Of a stretch of DNA of 56,150 nt, positions 9,501-15,873 are shown piece by piece. How positions within the stretch are numbered: position 1 is the first letter of the stretch; every line of letters begins with the position of its first letter. Made by a program: the position numbers and the translations under genes. Origin of the DNA: Glycomyces luteolus (lineage in GTDB: Bacteria; Actinomycetota; Actinomycetes; Mycobacteriales; Micromonosporaceae); the NCBI RefSeq assembly GCF_027622875.1, contig NZ_JAPZVP010000029.1, positions 1 to 56,150 of the forward strand, read 5' to 3'. The notes below the pieces were generated by a model. The model was not told the origin of the DNA, did no database searches, and worked only from the letters and a program-made list of their open reading frames with translations.

Positions 9501-10046
9501 GACAACGTGTTCATGGTCCTCGCGGGGCACCACCACGGCGTCGCCCTCAACATCAAGCGCGACGTGAACGGCGTCGAGGGCCGGATCGTGGTCGAGATGA
9601 TGGCGAACTACCAGAACTTCACGGACCCGAACGGCCGCTTCAACGCCGGGTTCCTGCGGCTCCTCCAGTTCGACCTCGACGCCGGGCTCATGGCCGTCAA
9701 CACCTACTCGCCGCTGCGCGAGGAGCACAACGCCTGGGAGTACAAGCCCGCCGACCTGCCGTACGCGTACGACGACGCCACCGACGAGTTCGTGGTCGAG
9801 GTGGACCTCAACACGAGCTACGACAAGCGGATCGCCACGGATCTGATCGCCCCGCACGCCGCCGCCGAAGCGATCGGGTCGGGTTCGGCGGGCGATGGCG
9901 AGACGATCGCGGTCGCCTGGGACGACCTCGCGTACTGCACCTCCTACGTGTGGACGGCCGACGCCGCGGACGCGAACGGGCGCACCGCCCGGTCCGCCGC
10001 AGCGTTGTTCGATGTGCCCGGTCGCGGTGGGCGCGAATGCGACTGA
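6582..10046 (+). CDS. Secreted protein: three lamin-tail domains plus metallophosphoesterase
   Basis: 1154 aa. Residues 12-40 form a signal peptide (RIPALALVLITALVLSILAF then SAQAQ). Three lamin-tail domains follow, each opening with a variant of VLISEVSNAGPRGSADE and containing LTGWQVYRC-like segments, starting near 6710, 7228 and 7770. A linker of about 200 aa leads to a calcineurin-like metallophosphoesterase from about residue 772, with the metal-ligand motifs VTDTQF, HTGDLIQN, GNHDTKWG, ATHEYLN and AGHHHG all intact. It should hydrolyse a phosphoester outside the cell, with the lamin-tail domains probably binding surface or polymer. ATG at 6582 was chosen because it begins right before the signal peptide. 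Its 3' end overlaps the next gene by 10 nt. Confidence 0.9.
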   Translation: MTPYPRFHRNWRIPALALVLITALVLSILAFKTTPSAQAQGGAQVLISEVSNAGPRGSADEIIELTNYGDAPADLTGWQVYRCAATGSRSYDPQLPPFDGVIVGPGETFLIANAAGTVEADAYYEVSLANDGFGIWLEDGARNLVDAVAVYAAPGDSDCAFSDTPLPNDLNGFRNQTWQRTGFTGVLADDWVKAARTAGEPNATEGDGGPAGGDVLVSELVNGGPAGGSDDFVEFANFGGEQVDVSGWKFYRCWGSGRTDDSSLQATFPAGTVLDPGEAFVAAHTSVSVPSGVGNVRYSVSLANEGFGAMLVDADGTVRDSVGVYEADGFHQPPTGSPCTQGRALPNRLDFGWNQTYQRVGDSGDNAADFVKALRTLGTAGDTVPIEDPEPADNGMRVSELANAGPGGASDEFFELANFGENPVSLAGWRVYRCQEDGRRAPLTQIPEIEDVVLDPGETFVSVHTGSKLFADGDYDAAYSVGLALNGYGVMVLDAEGRPVDAAGVYSAMYSPCTQGLSLFNVLESEYGDSFQRLGATGYNADDFVPAPRSPGSLPEDLRAPTDFTDEELAPVTVDAAPRPLGPSVNGEVLDGPAAELSATAEHTTGEASTIAFTGGAAIDLNPSASKVFTGITDATPPATREIAGEEEAALDGEPIVTETVDGFPFQRFEFKTDDRQWRDFEITWSGTSTGTSELQMYAWNHRAARWDLLDADGGLTGGQITLTGTVAVGSQVRGGRNLDVLIMDGPETQTAFSDDPSEPNLAFKDAAEYDFSLGYVTDTQFLTEGYRDAYAEMSRWIATNTDARGIAYTAHTGDLIQNWLNGNNATERAVDEYEFASDAMGVLDEAGAPYGVTPGNHDTKWGREADLYNQYFPDERYEGQDWYGGAWKEDDAQNHYDVIEADGAKFLFLYLGYYAGEGSIEWANEVIDAHPDHNVVFATHEYLNPDGSLSTPDNYRWTSMADRYWNEIILPNDNVFMVLAGHHHGVALNIKRDVNGVEGRIVVEMMANYQNFTDPNGRFNAGFLRLLQFDLDAGLMAVNTYSPLREEHNAWEYKPADLPYAYDDATDEFVVEVDLNTSYDKRIATDLIAPHAAAEAIGSGSAGDGETIAVAWDDLAYCTSYVWTADAADANGRTARSAAALFDVPGRGGRECD

Positions 10047-10720
10047 TCATCCGGGGACTCGCGGTCGCCGCCACCGGACTTGCTTTCCTCGGTCTGGCGG
10101 TGCCCGCGGGCGCGCATCCGCTCGGCGACCCGCAGACCGTGCACCTCGCCGCCTCCGGGAACGAGGTCACGGCCCGCTGGTCGGCCCCTCCTGACGACCT
10201 GCTGGTGCTCGGATCGGTCACCGGGGTGCTCGCCGACCGGCGCGAGTACGTCTTCGACCTGGGCGCCGGCGGCGAACCCGAGCCGGTCGGCGACAGCGAC
10301 GCCGACAAACTCACGGCCGCAAGGGAAGTCGCCGAATACTTGAGCGAGCACATCACGGTCGCGCAGGACGGTCGGGAGTGCCCGGCCGAAGTCGACCTGG
10401 AGGGCCTGACCGAGGACGGCGCGGTGCTCGTCTTCACCTGCGACCGCGAGATCGCGACGGTCGACGTCGCGGTCACGATGCTCACCGACGCCGATCCGGC
10501 CTATCGAACGGTCGCCTTCGCTGACGGCGGCACCGTTGGCGGCAAGAGCGAACAGCAGCTGTACTCGGCTGAAGCGCCCACTGCCACTTGGCATTTCGAT
10601 GCTCGTGCGGCGGGCGGCGCGGACTGGCCGATGGTCGCCGCGATCGGCGGCGTCCTGGTGCTGGTCGTCGCCATGTCCGTGGTGGGACTGCGGCGGCTCC
10701 GTTCGGCGGCACGGCGGTGA
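10037..10720 (+). CDS. Exported, membrane-anchored accessory protein of NicO transporter
   Basis: 227 aa. An N-terminal signal peptide (LAVAATGLAFLGLAVPAGA) leads into AHPLGD, the sequence that opens the extracytoplasmic domain commonly fused or adjacent to NicO/RcnA-type nickel/cobalt exporters. The middle is a soluble beta-rich domain. Residues about 195-215 form a C-terminal membrane helix (MVAAIGGVLVLVVAMSVVG) followed by an Arg-rich cytoplasmic end. ATG at 10037 overlaps the phosphoesterase stop by 10 nt, and its own stop overlaps the next start (GTGA). A role in presenting metal to the exporter is inferred from context. Confidence 0.75.
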   Translation: MRLIIRGLAVAATGLAFLGLAVPAGAHPLGDPQTVHLAASGNEVTARWSAPPDDLLVLGSVTGVLADRREYVFDLGAGGEPEPVGDSDADKLTAAREVAEYLSEHITVAQDGRECPAEVDLEGLTEDGAVLVFTCDREIATVDVAVTMLTDADPAYRTVAFADGGTVGGKSEQQLYSAEAPTATWHFDARAAGGADWPMVAAIGGVLVLVVAMSVVGLRRLRSAARR

Positions 10721-11556
10721 GCGGCTTCGACTCGCGACTGCTCGAGGCTTTCGACAGTGCCGCACTCGACTACGCGTTGTGGCCCATAGCGATCGGCATC
10801 GCGCTGCTCGTCGGTGCGGCGCACGCGCTGCGGCCGGGTCATGGCAAGACGCTCGTTGCGGCCTACCTGGTGGCGGAGCGGGGCCGGTGGATGCACGCGG
10901 TCGCGCTGGCGGTCATCATGGCCGGGCTGCATACGGTTTCGGTCCTGGTGATCGGACTGGTGTGGTGGGCGGTGGCGGGGGAGCGCGCCGGATCGATCGA
11001 GCCGGTGGCGGTGTGGGCGCGTCTGGCCGCCGCATTGCTGGTGCTCGGGGTCGGGGCGGTGGTGCTGCGGCGGCAGTGGCGGTCGTTTCACCTGCGGCGC
11101 AGTCAGTCTCACGACCAGGCGCACAGCGGCCACCGGCACGGTGGCAATCGTGCCAACGTCCGTCACGACCACGGTCACGATGAAGAGCACGGGCATCACC
11201 ATCGCCCGCTGGACGGCGTCGAGCCGTGGTCGTGGGCGGGACTGCTCGGGATCGCCTCCGCCGGGGCACTCGTGCCTTCGCCCGCGGCGTTCCTCATCCT
11301 CGTCTCGGGCCTGTTGACCGGACGGGCCGCCCTGGCGGTGGTCATGGTGGCGTGCTTCGGGATCGGGCTCGGCGTGACCGTGCTCGCGGTCGGGTTCATG
11401 GTCATCAGCGGACGGGAGTGGCTGGGCCGCAAGGCGAAGGCGAATCGCCCGCTCGCGCGGTTCGGTGCGCTGGCACCGCTGCTCGGCGCGGCAGTGGTCG
11501 TCTGCGGCGGTCTCGTGCTCTCGGCGAGTGCCTTGGCGGCGATCGTCGCCCCGTGA
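10717..11556 (+). CDS. NicO/RcnA-type nickel-cobalt transporter
   Basis: 279 aa with about six membrane segments. The first cytoplasmic-side motif AAHALRPGHGKTLVAAYLV matches the conserved H-x-L-x-P-G-H-x-K signature of NicO/RcnA proteins, which export Ni(II)/Co(II). A long His-rich loop (RHDHGHDEEHGHHHRP, around residue 150) is the expected metal-binding region. GALVPSPAAFLILVSGL is the second conserved block. GTG at 10717 overlaps the upstream stop in GTGA, indicating translational coupling to the exported partner. Direction (export) and metal are assumed from the family. No RcnR/CsoR-type regulator is nearby. Confidence 0.87.
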   Translation: MSGFDSRLLEAFDSAALDYALWPIAIGIALLVGAAHALRPGHGKTLVAAYLVAERGRWMHAVALAVIMAGLHTVSVLVIGLVWWAVAGERAGSIEPVAVWARLAAALLVLGVGAVVLRRQWRSFHLRRSQSHDQAHSGHRHGGNRANVRHDHGHDEEHGHHHRPLDGVEPWSWAGLLGIASAGALVPSPAAFLILVSGLLTGRAALAVVMVACFGIGLGVTVLAVGFMVISGREWLGRKAKANRPLARFGALAPLLGAAVVVCGGLVLSASALAAIVAP

Positions 11557-11574
11557 AGCGGCGCCGAGAGGTCC

Positions 11575-11631
11575 GAGGCTTGGGCTTCCGGATTGGGCGC
11601 GCGGGGCTTTGCGGTGCGGGATGCGCAGGCC
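11575..11631 (+). repeat. 57-bp repeat, copy 2 (intergenic)
   Basis: 52 of 57 positions match 4804-4860. Here it lies outside any gene, 18 nt after the NicO stop, although one frame still reads ASGLGARGFAVRDAQA, aligned with the ggt reading. The rest of the 235-bp gap (11632-11791) shows no gene and no clear terminator. Confidence 0.8.
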
Positions 11632-11791
11632 GTGTGGCGCGGTGCGCGAGCTGACGTTGCCGGGCACGCGCTACCGGAAAACGAGACCGCACTCGGCGTC
11701 GAGGTCGCGGTTGCGGCGAAGGCGCGCGCTGATCGGGGCTTGACCTGCGGATTCGGCCATCACCGTCTCCGTTCGGGCCTATCGTGGAGAT

Positions 11792-12712
11792 ATGCAGCCG
11801 ACGCGCGACCGGGCCGCGCTCGCCGCCTTCGCGGGCGCGACCCTCCTCGCCGGCGGCAATGCCGTCGGCATCAGGTTCAGCAACCGCGAGCTCGACCCGC
11901 TCTGGGGCGCGTCGCTGCGGTTCGGCGCCGCCGCGCTCCTGCTCCTCGCCATCATGGCCGCACTGCGGCTGCGCTTCCCGCGAGGAAAGGCGCTGGCGGG
12001 GACGATCGTGTTCGGGGCGCTCAACTTCGGGGTGTCGTTCTCGCTCGCGTACTACGTCCTCGTCTACATCCACGCGGGCCTCGGCCAGACCCTGCTGGCG
12101 CTCGTGCCGCTGGCGGCGCTGCTCCTCGCCGTCGCCCAGGGCCAGGAGCGGTTCCACGTGATGGCGCTGGTCGGCACGCTCGTCGCCGTGGCCGGTGTGG
12201 CGGTGGTGTCCCAGGCGCCGCTGCGCGCCGACGTGCCCGTGCCGGTCCTCTTCGCGGCCTTGGGGGCGGTTCTCTCCTTCGCGGAGTCGGCGGTGCTCGT
12301 GAAACGCCTGCCGGAGGTCCACCCGGTGACGATGAACGCGGTCGGCATGGCGGCCGCGGCGGTGCTGCTGTTCGCGGGTTCGCTCGCAGCCGGGGACCGG
12401 TGGGTGCTGCCGGAGGTCGCGGACACGTGGTGGGCGCTGGCGTACGTGGTGGTGGCGGGCTCGGTGCTCACGTTCGTGCTGTATCTGACGGTGATCCAGC
12501 GGTGGGGCGCCTCGCGCGCGGCGTACGTGTTCGTGCTGATCCCGCTGGTCGCGATCGTCGTCTCGGCGTGGCTCGACGACGAGCCGCTCACCCTTTCGCT
12601 GCTGCTCGGGGCGCCGCTCATCCTCATCGGCGTGTACGTGGGCGCGCTGCGCGGGCACGAACGAAGGGGCCTCCCTTCCGGAAGGCCCCCAGGGTTATTC
12701 GGTCGACGCTAG
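11792..12712 (+). CDS. EamA/DMT-superfamily permease
   Basis: 306 aa with about ten hydrophobic segments arranged as two EamA repeats (LLAGGNAVGIRFSNRELDP in the first, FAALGAVLSFAESAVLVKRLP in the second, then GSVLTFVLYLTVIQRWGASRAAYVFVLIPLVAIVV, read as two motifs). Such carriers export metabolites or drugs; the substrate is unknown. ATG at 11792 was chosen as the first start before the first membrane helix. The last 15 codons run through a terminator-like hairpin (12666-12689). The stop codon interlocks with that of the convergent protease gene in a single CTAG at 12709-12712. Confidence 0.85.
   Translation: MQPTRDRAALAAFAGATLLAGGNAVGIRFSNRELDPLWGASLRFGAAALLLLAIMAALRLRFPRGKALAGTIVFGALNFGVSFSLAYYVLVYIHAGLGQTLLALVPLAALLLAVAQGQERFHVMALVGTLVAVAGVAVVSQAPLRADVPVPVLFAALGAVLSFAESAVLVKRLPEVHPVTMNAVGMAAAAVLLFAGSLAAGDRWVLPEVADTWWALAYVVVAGSVLTFVLYLTVIQRWGASRAAYVFVLIPLVAIVVSAWLDDEPLTLSLLLGAPLILIGVYVGALRGHERRGLPSGRPPGLFGRR
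12666..12689. terminator. Hairpin inside the permease 3' end
   Basis: GGGGCCT (12666-12672) pairs with AGGCCCC (12683-12689). It lies within the last codons of the permease and just downstream of the convergent protease gene, so it could serve both. Confidence 0.55.
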
Positions 12713-13866
12713 GTGGTGACGAGCGTCAGGCCCCATGCGCTGAGGGCCGGGCCGATCGGCTGGAAGTAGGTCGTGCCGCCGGAGGAGCAGTTGCCCGAGC
12801 CGCCGGAGGTCATGCCCTGCGCGCTGTTGCCGGAGATGAACGAGCCGCCGGAGTCGCCGGGCTCGGCGCACACGTTCGTGCGGGTCATGCCGTACACCGC
12901 GCCTTCGGCGTAGCGCACGGTCTGGTTGAAGGCCTGGACGGTCCCGCAGTGCCAGCCGGTGGTCGAACCGGAGCGGCAGATGGAGGAGCCGACGGCGGCC
13001 TGCGTCGCGTTCGCGACGTCGCGGGTGCCGGAGTACATGTTCACGTCGTCGTAGAGGGTCTCGCCGCTGCCGACCGCGACCCAGGCGCGGTCGGAGGACG
13101 GGAACACGGAGTTGCGGAAGGTGCCCGGGGCGGCCTCGCCGCTGGTGACCTGGTCGCCCGCGGAGCCGCAGTGCCCGGCGGTGACGAAGCCGGGGGTCGA
13201 GCCCTGGCGGACCGAGAAGCCGACGGAGCAGCGCCACGAGTTCTCGACGATGTAGGAGTCTCCGCCGCGGACGAAGTACGTCTGGGGCGCTTCGGCTTCG
13301 GCGTCGACGGTGACGAGCGACGGGTCGATCCCGGAGGCCTCGATCAGGTCGGCGGCGGTGGCGGCGTCGGCGGTCTCGATGACGAGGGTGTTGGCGACGA
13401 CGTCGACGTAGTTGCCGTAGTAGCCCTCCATCGAGATCGGGGCGACCGCGGCGGCGGCATCCTCGAGCGCGGCGAGGTCGTGTTCGACGAGGACCGGGGT
13501 GGCCCCTTCGGCGCGCAGCCCGGCGGTGTCCGAGGCGTCGGTGGTGGCGACGAAGATCTCGTCGGCGTCCTCCGAGACCCACAGGCCCGCATAGGATTCG
13601 TCGAGGTCGGCGGGAACCTCTTCGAGGAGGTCGGCGGCGACGTCCTCAACGGCGAGGCGGTCGTAGGCCTCGGCCTCGGTGAGCCCGAAGGTCTCCTGGA
13701 GCTCGTCGATCACGCCTTGGGAGACGTTGCCGGTGAGGTCGGCGCGGGCCGCTTCGGCCTTGGCGTCGAGGATCTCGGCCGAGGCGGGTGCGGCGCCGGC
13801 GGCCAGGGTGAGAGCGGTGGCGATGGCACCGGCAGCGGTGACTGCAAGTGCGCGTTGGCGATTCAT
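12709..13866 (-). CDS. Secreted S1E (streptogrisin / alpha-lytic-type) serine protease precursor
   Basis: 385 aa. Residues 1-30 are a signal peptide ending ASA. About 31-190 form an alpha-lytic-type propeptide (DESYAGLWVSEDADEIFVATTD region) that acts as a folding chaperone. The chymotrypsin-like domain runs from about 195 to the end with the triad His232 (TAGHCG), Asp259 (SSDRAWV) and Ser339 (GDSGGSF), and Cys pairs as in streptogrisins. It should be exported and digest extracellular protein. ATG at 13866 starts the signal peptide; an ATG three codons upstream (13875) sits closer to the GAAAGG and is an alternative. The upstream region is unusually AT-rich with a 14-bp palindrome. Confidence 0.92.
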   Translation of the reverse strand: MNRQRALAVTAAGAIATALTLAAGAAPASAEILDAKAEAARADLTGNVSQGVIDELQETFGLTEAEAYDRLAVEDVAADLLEEVPADLDESYAGLWVSEDADEIFVATTDASDTAGLRAEGATPVLVEHDLAALEDAAAAVAPISMEGYYGNYVDVVANTLVIETADAATAADLIEASGIDPSLVTVDAEAEAPQTYFVRGGDSYIVENSWRCSVGFSVRQGSTPGFVTAGHCGSAGDQVTSGEAAPGTFRNSVFPSSDRAWVAVGSGETLYDDVNMYSGTRDVANATQAAVGSSICRSGSTTGWHCGTVQAFNQTVRYAEGAVYGMTRTNVCAEPGDSGGSFISGNSAQGMTSGGSGNCSSGGTTYFQPIGPALSAWGLTLVTT

Positions 13867-14069
13867 GTGATGCATGCCTTTCGGGTGAGGGCATCGGCGG
13901 TCGTCGGGGAAGGCGATCGCCATGGCAGGCCGGCGACGTCCGCTGGTTGCGGACGAGACCGAGATGATGGTGAGCCGTGCCATACAAGGAGACTAGGGCC
14001 AAACGGGAAAAAGTTAAAGATGCAAGTAATTCAGTGAATATCAACCAAAGTGGTGTGTTGTTTCAGGAT

Positions 14070-14094
14070 TGTCAAATAGCCTGTGAATTCACAG
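14070..14094 (-). promoter_or_regulatory. AT-rich upstream region with 14-bp palindrome
   Basis: CTGTGAATTCACAG (14081-14094) is a perfect palindrome. On the minus strand it is followed by TTGACA (14075 down to 14070), a good -35 match for the protease promoter, although no strong -10 is seen at 17-18 bp. Bases 13984-14100 are visibly AT-rich compared with everything around them. Operator function is inferred. Confidence 0.4.
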
Positions 14095-14107
14095 AATTAC
14101 CGGCAAA

Positions 14108-14141
14108 AAGGGGCGCAACCGCAGATGCAGTTGCGCCCCTT
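14108..14141 (-). terminator. Rho-independent terminator of NmrA-like gene
   Basis: Perfect 12-bp stem (14108-14119 with 14130-14141), followed on the minus strand by TTTTT. It starts 15 nt past the stop of the 14156-14980 gene. Confidence 0.9.
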
Positions 14142-14155
14142 CGGGTCTTGTGGAC

Positions 14156-14980
14156 TTACCGGAACGCGTCGGCGTTCGCGCTCGCCCAGTCGGCGAACGT
14201 CAGCGCAGGGCGGCCCGTGACCCGCTCGACCGTGTCCACCACCGTCCTGCCCTCCACGGGCGTGTTGCCGAGCGCCTCGGTGAGGAACGCGATCACGCCC
14301 TCCGGCATGCCCTCACCGCGCCACTTCTCGTGCGCCTCTTCGACCGTGAGCTCCACGAACTCGATCTCGCGACCGATCGCCTCGCCGAGGACGCGGACCT
14401 TCTCCTGCATCGTGAGGACCTCGGGACCGGTGATGACCAGCGACTCGTCGTCGTAGCCGCCCTCCAGCAGGACCTTCGCGGCGACCGCGCCGATGTCGGC
14501 CGGGTGGACCATCGCGCTGAGCCGGTCGCCGAAGGGCTCGCGGATCCTGCTGTCGGCCTTGACCGGCTCGGCCCACCACATGGCCGCGTTCGACATGAAC
14601 TCGACCGGGTGGAGGTAGGTCGTCTCGATCGCGCTGGCGGCGAGGGCCTGCTCGAGCGGGCCGGTCGCGACGCCGCCGAGAACCGTGGCGCGGCGGACCC
14701 CGGCCGCCTCGGCGAGGGCGACCAGCGCGTCCGGGTCGGGCAGCGCGCCGTATCCGGCGCCCGCGAAGTTGATGAAGTGGACGGCGTCGACGTCCTTGAA
14801 GGCGTCGGCGAGGGTGTCGGGGGCGGCGAGGTCGCCGACAACGATTTCGACGCCTTCGGGAAGGGCTGCTTCGGGATTGCGGGTGAGGGCGCGGAGCTCG
14901 ACGCTCGGGTCGAGGGCCTTGAGCTGTTCGATGACGTTGCTGCCGACGTTGCCGGTGGCGCCGGTGATGAGGATGCGCAT
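14156..14980 (-). CDS. NmrA-like NAD(P)-binding oxidoreductase (atypical SDR)
   Basis: 274 aa. The N-terminal MRILITGATGNVGSNV is the glycine-rich NAD(P)-binding loop of atypical SDRs (GxxGxxG). VEIVVGDLAAPDTLADAFKDVDAVHF and the later MVHPADIGAVAAKVLLEG are typical of NmrA/QOR2-like proteins, which act as redox sensors or quinone/flavin reductases and lack the YxxxK catalytic pair of classical SDRs. ATG at 14980 has GGAG 8 nt upstream; the frame extends to 15019, but that would cover an operator-like dyad. The transcript ends at the hairpin at 14108-14141. Two related dyads upstream suggest control by a dimeric repressor that is not encoded next door. Confidence 0.85.
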   Translation of the reverse strand: MRILITGATGNVGSNVIEQLKALDPSVELRALTRNPEAALPEGVEIVVGDLAAPDTLADAFKDVDAVHFINFAGAGYGALPDPDALVALAEAAGVRRATVLGGVATGPLEQALAASAIETTYLHPVEFMSNAAMWWAEPVKADSRIREPFGDRLSAMVHPADIGAVAAKVLLEGGYDDESLVITGPEVLTMQEKVRVLGEAIGREIEFVELTVEEAHEKWRGEGMPEGVIAFLTEALGNTPVEGRTVVDTVERVTGRPALTFADWASANADAFR

Positions 14981-15009
14981 GGGGTTCTCCTTGTTCGAAA
15001 CTCCGGAAC

Positions 15010-15053
15010 GGAATGACATGTTCCAATAATAGCAGAGCGGAATAGTCTATTCC
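15010..15053 (-). promoter_or_regulatory. Paired operator-like inverted repeats
   Basis: GGAATAGTCTATTCC (15039-15053) is a perfect dyad with 7-bp arms. GGAATGACATGTTCC (15010-15024) is a related, imperfect one centred 29 bp away. Both are followed by CAATA. They lie 30-75 bp upstream of the NmrA-like start, where a repressor would act. Confidence 0.5.
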
Positions 15054-15198
15054 AATAGGGTGTGGCAAGTTTCTTCTTGCGCAGGTCAGGGGCGCTGTGG
15101 GGTGGATGGGGCTCCTCGGGAGGCAGGCCGATCAGGGTGCTGCATGGACGGGCCAGCGTTGTCGGCCACGTTTCGGCCTTGCTCCGGTGTCGCGGGGT

Positions 15199-15873
15199 CT
15201 ATCGCTCCCGGGGGTCGCCGGCGGTGATGAGGCCGGTCTCGTAGGCGCAGACGACCGCTTGGGCGCGGTCGCGGAGGCCGAGTTTGCTGAAGACCTTCCC
15301 CACATGGGTCTTCACCGTCTGCTCGGATACGAACAGGGCCTTGGCGATCTCGACGTTCGACAGGCCCCGCGCGATCAGGCGCAGGACCTCTTCCTCGCGC
15401 GGGGTCAGCGCGTCGAGTCTCGCGGAACGCCGCAGTGCGGGTTTCGCCTTGAACGACTGCTCGATGAGCCGCCGCGTCACCGAAGGCGCGAGCAGCGCGT
15501 CGCCCGCCGCGACCACCCGCACTGCTGCGATGAGGTCGCCGGGCGGGGCGTCTTTGAGCAGGAACCCGCTGGCGCCCATGCGGAGTGCCTCGTAGACGTA
15601 GTCGTCGAGGTCGAAGGTGGTGAGCATCAGGACGTGCGACCGCCGCTCCTCGGGTGCGGAGAGGATCCGCTTCGCCGCCTCGAGTCCATCCATAACGGGC
15701 ATTCGGACGTCCATGAGGACCACGTCCGGGCGCAGCCGCGTCGTCTCCGTCACCGCGCCCACGCCGTCCTCGGCGTCGCCGACGACCTCGATGTCCTCCT
15801 GCGCGTTGAGCAGCGCCGCGAACCCGGCTCGGACCATCGCCTGGTCGTCGGCGATCAGCACCTTGATCGTCAC
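15199..15873 (-). CDS. NarL/FixJ-family response regulator
   Basis: 224 aa. The receiver domain (1-120) has the acidic pocket (IADDQ), the phospho-acceptor Asp in VVLMDVRMPVMDG, the switch Thr (MLTTFD) and Lys (FLLKD). A LuxR-type helix-turn-helix (about 150-215) has LTPREEEVLRLIARGLSNVEIA and VKTHVGKVFSKL in two blocks. ATG at 15873 overlaps the kinase stop in ATGA, so the pair is translationally coupled. It activates or represses promoters upon phosphorylation by the kinase at 15870-17234. Its targets are not evident here. Confidence 0.93.
   Translation of the reverse strand: MTIKVLIADDQAMVRAGFAALLNAQEDIEVVGDAEDGVGAVTETTRLRPDVVLMDVRMPVMDGLEAAKRILSAPEERRSHVLMLTTFDLDDYVYEALRMGASGFLLKDAPPGDLIAAVRVVAAGDALLAPSVTRRLIEQSFKAKPALRRSARLDALTPREEEVLRLIARGLSNVEIAKALFVSEQTVKTHVGKVFSKLGLRDRAQAVVCAYETGLITAGDPRER

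Noticed and set aside
6555..9857. A 1100-codon open frame on the minus strand
   Set aside because: It mirrors the phosphoesterase gene, whose motifs are on the plus strand. The antisense product is Val/Arg/Glu-rich repeats with no domain.
11593..14037. An 814-codon plus-strand frame across the EamA and protease genes
   Set aside because: It crosses two well-supported genes in other frames and has shadow composition. Only its first few codons, in the repeat, are of interest.
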